IMG/VR virus record: IMGVR_UViG_3300037296_000020
Location: 1 to 41,875 of that record
Source: a virus
Strand: one strand, 5' to 3'
Length of the DNA: 41,875 nucleotides
A program made the translations under genes and the position numbers. Within the stretch, counting starts at the first letter, position 1. Each line of letters starts with the position of its first letter. The notes under the pieces were generated by a model, which searched no databases, had not been told where the DNA came from, and worked only from the letters and a program-made list of their open reading frames with translations. Of this stretch, positions 38,251 through 41,875 are shown piece after piece.

Positions 38251-40568
38251 TATAACCTCCGTCGTTTCTGTGCTATACGTAAGACATACTCTGTACTTAC
38301 GAGATTCATATCAGTTGTACCTGTAGTGCTAACTGTACACTCTGTACTAGCTAAACGTGTTCTACATGGTATAGTAACTGCCCCTATACTGTTTACCCAA
38401 GAGTAACCTAAGTCTACTTCTGACCAAGTGAGTGCTGTACTCCCCTCACCTATGTACGCTGTACCCATAGTATCTTTAACACTAACATCAAATGACCCTG
38501 TATTCTTGAAGGTCATACGTAACTGTTGTATTGTGCTGCGTGTACCTGCAATTACCTTACCTGCGTCATCCTTAATGAATGGCGGTGTTAGGGTGAATGT
38601 GCTAGGGTACACCTCACCAAAAGCTACACGACCCTCGTAAGGGCACTTGAAGGTAAATATATCTACCTCGAACTGTACCTGCTTATGTCGTTGTGTTCTG
38701 GAGTCATAGATGCTTGCAACCATATCATTAAAGTTGGTTACAGGCGAAGTGACTTCATGTACATCCAGAGTAGCCTCGCCGTCTACAACATCGATGTAGT
38801 GGTATAAATCTAAGTAAGGTATAGGTTTATTATCTAACTGATTAAGTTGGACATTTAGCGTACCTATTACAATCTTACCTGCACCATCATCCATATATAG
38901 AACAAGAAACTCCTCTAGGAATTGTACGTGCACTACCTTACGATTGAACACCCACTTATGGAAAGCCATGTGGGGTCTATCGTCACCCTGCCACATGTAT
39001 TGATTTATTAAGACAGAGTACCCGTCAGAACTCATGACTACCATATTGTTAGTTGAACTAGCAGCCATAGATGTACAGATACCCTCAGCATATAGCGGAA
39101 TGTGGTCTGTGATGTTCTGTGAGTAGTACTGTGCTTCCGTATAGGTATTAGGAATGAACTCACCTATCTGGTAGTAATCAGTGCCTCGTTGATATGCGTA
39201 GTACATCGTACGAGAGACTACCACAGGCTGTACAGCGAGAGATAAGTCAATCTTGGTACTAGGGTATATCACGGCAGTCTTAGGGGTCAGTACAGTCGCA
39301 TTGGCAGGTATTACAGCCTGTTGTCCCTGTGCGATTAGTACTAAATCCTTATTATAAGCTAGTGCGTACTCATACTGAGCAGAACTAGAAGCTGCACTGG
39401 CAATCTCAATAGCATCATCATCTAGTAACTCAGTAACAGATGTACGCATGTACTCACTGTAGTCTGTAGTTTTACTGAGATTCACATAAGAACCATTCAG
39501 TATAACCAACCTAGATTGATAGGAGGAGATACCTGTAATACCGTAGTCAATAAACTTAGGTAGCGGATTATTATCTTCATCACCAGCACTACGGGACTTA
39601 ATACCTAAAGTTTTTAACTCAGGAACCCCCGCAGTGTCTAAAGCAATGTACATAGGTTCATTAGAGATTTTATATGGTATTTCGTACACACCTACCTCTA
39701 CCCACTGCTTAGCATTATGCTCATATTGGTAGTACGCACTATTACCTGTATTACCTACAGCCATAGTGTAACCATCTAATGATGCTGGTAGTACGCCTAA
39801 CAACTCAGACTTACTATCTAATCTAGAGTTACCACTGGTTTTCATGTACCCACCTGTAGTAGTAGACTCAACACTAACTATACCTGTAGAGTTCTTATCT
39901 TTAACTTCAATAGCCACAGTGTTACCGTCACGGGTAACATTAAATATAGCCATGAAGGTAGGGGTATTAACTAAGCCTGTATAAAACCTTTGGGCAATAT
40001 ACTCTGGTGCTGCGGTTGCAGCCGTATCAGCACTCGCAGTCTGTGTAATTGTAATTGTAAAAGCACCATACGTAATAGTGGCTGTAAACGTCTTACTGAA
40101 CTCTGTACCTCTAATACTCAAGTACCCAAACTTATCTGGATGTTTGCGGGTATTAACTGCTAAGGCTGTTTTAGTAGGTACTTTCTCTGTATTAACTATA
40201 AAGTACTTCTCTCTAGCAACTGTAGTACGGATAACCTTCTTACTAGATGCCTTGAAGTAATCATTCTGTTTCTCTAGACGTAGAACTGTATCTGTAGCAA
40301 ATGAACTGTACACACGTAAAGTACCCGTCACAGTATCAATAGTTACCGTTAGTGGGTCACCGTTGAACTCTACAATCTCGATATACGCAGTAGCAGGTAC
40401 AGCAGATAGGTTCTTAACGAACTTCACACCGCCCCGTCTACGTAGACCTGTAACTGGGTCAGACAGCATATTAATCTGTTCACCTAACTGACCGTCTGTA
40501 CGCTCTTGAGGGGTCTGTTGTGATACCCCTTGTAGGAACGATTTGTATACACCTTCATAGACTGACAT
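38250..40568 (-). CDS. Tail tubular protein B (nozzle)
   Basis: A 772-residue T7 gp12-type nozzle protein. The N-terminus YKSFLQGVSQQTPQERTDGQ is diagnostic, continuing to a mainly beta-strand propeller-like protein with a basic end (RIAQKRRRL). Six copies form the tail tip and the valve for DNA exit. GGAGG is 5 bases upstream. Length is close to T7 gp12 (794). Confidence 0.94.
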   Translation of the reverse strand: MSVYEGVYKSFLQGVSQQTPQERTDGQLGEQINMLSDPVTGLRRRGGVKFVKNLSAVPATAYIEIVEFNGDPLTVTIDTVTGTLRVYSSFATDTVLRLEKQNDYFKASSKKVIRTTVAREKYFIVNTEKVPTKTALAVNTRKHPDKFGYLSIRGTEFSKTFTATITYGAFTITITQTASADTAATAAPEYIAQRFYTGLVNTPTFMAIFNVTRDGNTVAIEVKDKNSTGIVSVESTTTGGYMKTSGNSRLDSKSELLGVLPASLDGYTMAVGNTGNSAYYQYEHNAKQWVEVGVYEIPYKISNEPMYIALDTAGVPELKTLGIKSRSAGDEDNNPLPKFIDYGITGISSYQSRLVILNGSYVNLSKTTDYSEYMRTSVTELLDDDAIEIASAASSSAQYEYALAYNKDLVLIAQGQQAVIPANATVLTPKTAVIYPSTKIDLSLAVQPVVVSRTMYYAYQRGTDYYQIGEFIPNTYTEAQYYSQNITDHIPLYAEGICTSMAASSTNNMVVMSSDGYSVLINQYMWQGDDRPHMAFHKWVFNRKVVHVQFLEEFLVLYMDDGAGKIVIGTLNVQLNQLDNKPIPYLDLYHYIDVVDGEATLDVHEVTSPVTNFNDMVASIYDSRTQRHKQVQFEVDIFTFKCPYEGRVAFGEVYPSTFTLTPPFIKDDAGKVIAGTRSTIQQLRMTFKNTGSFDVSVKDTMGTAYIGEGSTALTWSEVDLGYSWVNSIGAVTIPCRTRLASTECTVSTTGTTDMNLVSTEYVLRIAQKRRRL

Positions 40569-40579
40569 AGTGCCTCCTG

Positions 40580-41134
40580 TTATCTAAACTGTACAGCACC
40601 AGTATATCTACCACGTGCACGTCGTTGTGTGTTGTACTTACGCTTCCGTAAGTCCTCTTGATGCACCAGTACCCAACTTCTATCAGCCATACGTTGTAGC
40701 TCCTCTACGGAGTTCTCACGACCATAATCTTGTAGGTACACTTCAGCACCAGCAGCATACGTAATAGCTAAGGCGACATTAATAGGTAGCTTATCAAAGG
40801 CAATGTCTCTAATAAGTTTAACTTTGATAGGTGCAGTAAAGTAGGCAGTTCCATTCAGTAAGTCAAAGAAGTTCTCACCTTCAATCTCTACGGCACAATC
40901 TATACCGTACACTGCTATCGTACCATAAGGCACATCAATCTGCCCATCAGTATTGACGGGTAGAGTGACTACTAATTCGTTGAACCATAAACCAGTGGAA
41001 AGTACAGTTAAGCGTTGTCTCTCAATAGCTGCCATAATTAAGTCTACTGTAGGATGCTGGGCACCCTCAATACGTGTTGTTACGTGTTCACCTAAATGAG
41101 GTAGAACAGTGTTTACCGCCTGTAATAATTCCAT
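40580..41134 (-). CDS. Tail tubular protein A (adaptor)
   Basis: A 184-residue T7 gp11-type adaptor that joins portal to nozzle. The start MELLQAVNTVLPHLGEHVTT and the segment IERQRLTVLSTGLWFNE are family hallmarks, with a basic C-terminus (RRARGRYTGAVQFR). GAGGAG lies 9 bases from ATG. It follows the structured 100-nt intergenic repeat and precedes tail tubular B by 11 bases. Confidence 0.94.
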   Translation of the reverse strand: MELLQAVNTVLPHLGEHVTTRIEGAQHPTVDLIMAAIERQRLTVLSTGLWFNELVVTLPVNTDGQIDVPYGTIAVYGIDCAVEIEGENFFDLLNGTAYFTAPIKVKLIRDIAFDKLPINVALAITYAAGAEVYLQDYGRENSVEELQRMADRSWVLVHQEDLRKRKYNTQRRARGRYTGAVQFR

Positions 41135-41158
41135 AGTACTATTCTCCTCTTAGTTAGA

Positions 41159-41258
41159 TTTACTTTGAAGTACCATGTGTCACGCTCATGCCGTTACAAC
41201 CTTTACCCATAAGGGCAGCCGACGGTAGGACAGGATTATCATAGTACTTCAAAGTAAA
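41159..41258 (-). repeat. 100-nt inverted repeat between accessory gene and tail tubular A
   Basis: Arms TTTACTTTGAAGTAC and GTACTTCAAAGTAAA (15 perfect bp) extend by a U-G wobble and ATG/CAT to 19 bp, enclosing 62 nt. Just upstream ACCC-GCAA-GGGT makes a small GNRA-capped hairpin. On the minus strand one frame through the repeat stays open and ends with TAA in the last arm (VDPQGFTLKYYDNPVLPSAA, then LMGKGCNGMSVTHGTSK); it is +1 to the preceding gene and has no ATG until MGKGCNG. It may be a structured RNA element, a frameshift extension, or a gene remnant. Confidence 0.65.
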
Positions 41259-41277
41259 CCCTTGCGGGTCTACCTGT

Positions 41278-41544
41278 TTATTTAGCAGTTGTCTTAGCTT
41301 TAGTTGGTGCCTTCTCAGGCTCCTGCTCTGGTACTTGCTCTGGTTCTACAGCCACAGCTTGCGCTTCTAAGAACTTAGTGAATGCCTCTGTAAGTGCATC
41401 GACCTTAGCATTAACTGCATCTACACCAGCAGATGTATTGGACGATTGTTTTTCTAGCGCCTTAATCTCTTTGGGTGTACTGTTGAACACTGGTGAATCG
41501 CCACCTGTTAATGCTGTTGAAACTACTTCACCTAAACTAGCCAT
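41278..41544 (-). CDS. Accessory virion-region protein with shared MASLGEV start
   Basis: An 88-residue protein. Residues 1-7 and the coding bases match the start of the 61-residue protein at 1151. A coiled-coil segment (IKALEKQSSNTSAGVDAVNA then KVDALTEAFTKFLEAQ) suggests a trimeric or other oligomeric helix bundle, followed by a Pro/Glu/Lys tail (VEPEQVPEQEPEKAPTKAK). AAGGAG is 7 bases from ATG. It is the last of four small genes between capsid and tail tubular A; probably a minor head or tail component. Confidence 0.75.
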   Translation of the reverse strand: MASLGEVVSTALTGGDSPVFNSTPKEIKALEKQSSNTSAGVDAVNAKVDALTEAFTKFLEAQAVAVEPEQVPEQEPEKAPTKAKTTAK

Positions 41545-41554
41545 ATAAATCTCC

Positions 41555-41875
41555 TTAATTAATTCCTACTTCATTTTGTATAGGTGTTAAACCCATAGCT
41601 GCGAACGCTTCCATAGGGTCAATATCAACCGCTATGATAATACTCTCAGGAGTGATTTTAACACCCTCTGAGTACATGACAGCTACGTCTAGTGCTTGCT
41701 GTGCTAATGCCGTATCAGCACCTTCTGCTGTTAATATGCTGTCTGCCACTGGCTGACCAAACATCTGCAACACAATCGGCTTGATGACTGTACTACAAAC
41801 AGCGTATATATTACCGTCTACATCTTGCCAGTTAGCGTTAGTAAACGTATTGACATCATCAGGACTTTCGCCTGC
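41555..41875 (-). CDS. Unknown virion-region protein, 3' part (gene spans the circular join)
   Basis: This is the rest of the 132-residue protein that starts at 205. The window end falls on a codon boundary, and the 107 codons here (the first 26 of them within the 127-base overlap) run in frame to a stop at 41555. The C-terminal half contains ALAQQALDVAVMYSEG and SIIIAVDIDPMEAFAAMG, helical with no recognised motif. A GTG at 41773 should not be used as the start. The next gene begins 10 bases after the stop. Confidence 0.8.
   Translation of the reverse strand, partial: AGESPDDVNTFTNANWQDVDGNIYAVCSTVIKPIVLQMFGQPVADSILTAEGADTALAQQALDVAVMYSEGVKITPESIIIAVDIDPMEAFAAMGLTPIQNEVGIN
41749..41875. repeat. 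Terminal direct repeat, copy 2 (assembly overlap)
   Basis: Exact copy of bases 1-127. See the first copy; removing one copy gives a 41,748-bp circle in which the split gene is intact. Confidence 0.9.

Noticed and set aside
41244-41258. Inverted repeat as an ordinary Rho-independent terminator
   Set aside because: The arms are 70 nt apart and no T-run follows on the minus strand, unlike the clear terminator at 1185-1232.
1-41875. CRISPR arrays or insertion sequences
   Set aside because: No regularly spaced repeats of CRISPR size and no transposase-like ORF were found on either strand.

Overview
The window is an essentially complete genome of a T7-like podophage of the Autographiviridae type. 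It encodes its own single-subunit RNA polymerase and the full T7-style set of head, tail, ejection, lysis and packaging genes, and every convincing gene lies on the minus strand. The gene order is that of the phiKMV side of the family: primase and helicase are separate genes, a 5'-3' exonuclease and an endonuclease VII-type resolvase follow the DNA polymerase, and the RNA polymerase gene sits at the end of the replication block, next to the structural genes. The host cannot be named from sequence alone; sigma70-type promoters and Shine-Dalgarno sites fit a proteobacterium. Bases 1-127 are repeated exactly at 41749-41875 and one gene reads through the join, so this is a circular assembly (unit 41,748 bp) opened inside a structural gene, not at the physical ends.

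Layout in transcription order (descending coordinates): (1) 25248-23183 is about 2 kb without genes. It holds an AT-rich stretch with repeated ATACCTA words, a plus-strand copy of a 46-bp promoter-like module, and three sigma70 promoters facing the early genes; the real genome ends probably lie here. (2) 23182-20395 holds small early genes and an odd tRNA-like element. (3) 20385-13956 holds a hydrophobic protein, a beta-barrel-like protein, primase, helicase, small unknowns and DNA polymerase. (4) 13862-6484 holds a putative ssDNA-binding protein, zinc-ribbon protein, exonuclease, HNH endonuclease, endonuclease VII, metallophosphoesterase, dNMP kinase and RNA polymerase. (5) 6472-1 and on across the join to 28942 holds the portal (split by a group I intron with an HNH gene), scaffold, capsid, terminator, a four-gene accessory virion cassette, tail tubular A and B, three internal virion proteins and a tail fibre/spike. 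(6) 28928-25249 holds holin, endolysin, small and large terminase, then tiny membrane peptides and a ribbon-helix-helix protein.

Working together: host RNA polymerase would start at the three early promoters. The phage polymerase would then use a conserved module (TAAGTAC, 21 nt, AGAAGTCGGACGTATAAG) found at the same spacing upstream of the DNA polymerase gene, of the block that contains its own gene, and of the structural genes. A fourth copy points the opposite way near the presumed genome end.

Most notable: the portal group I intron (splice sites deducible, P1 pairing visible), the four-copy 46-bp module, the aberrant tRNA-like element, a 100-nt near-perfect inverted repeat before tail tubular A, and the accessory cassette after the capsid terminator.
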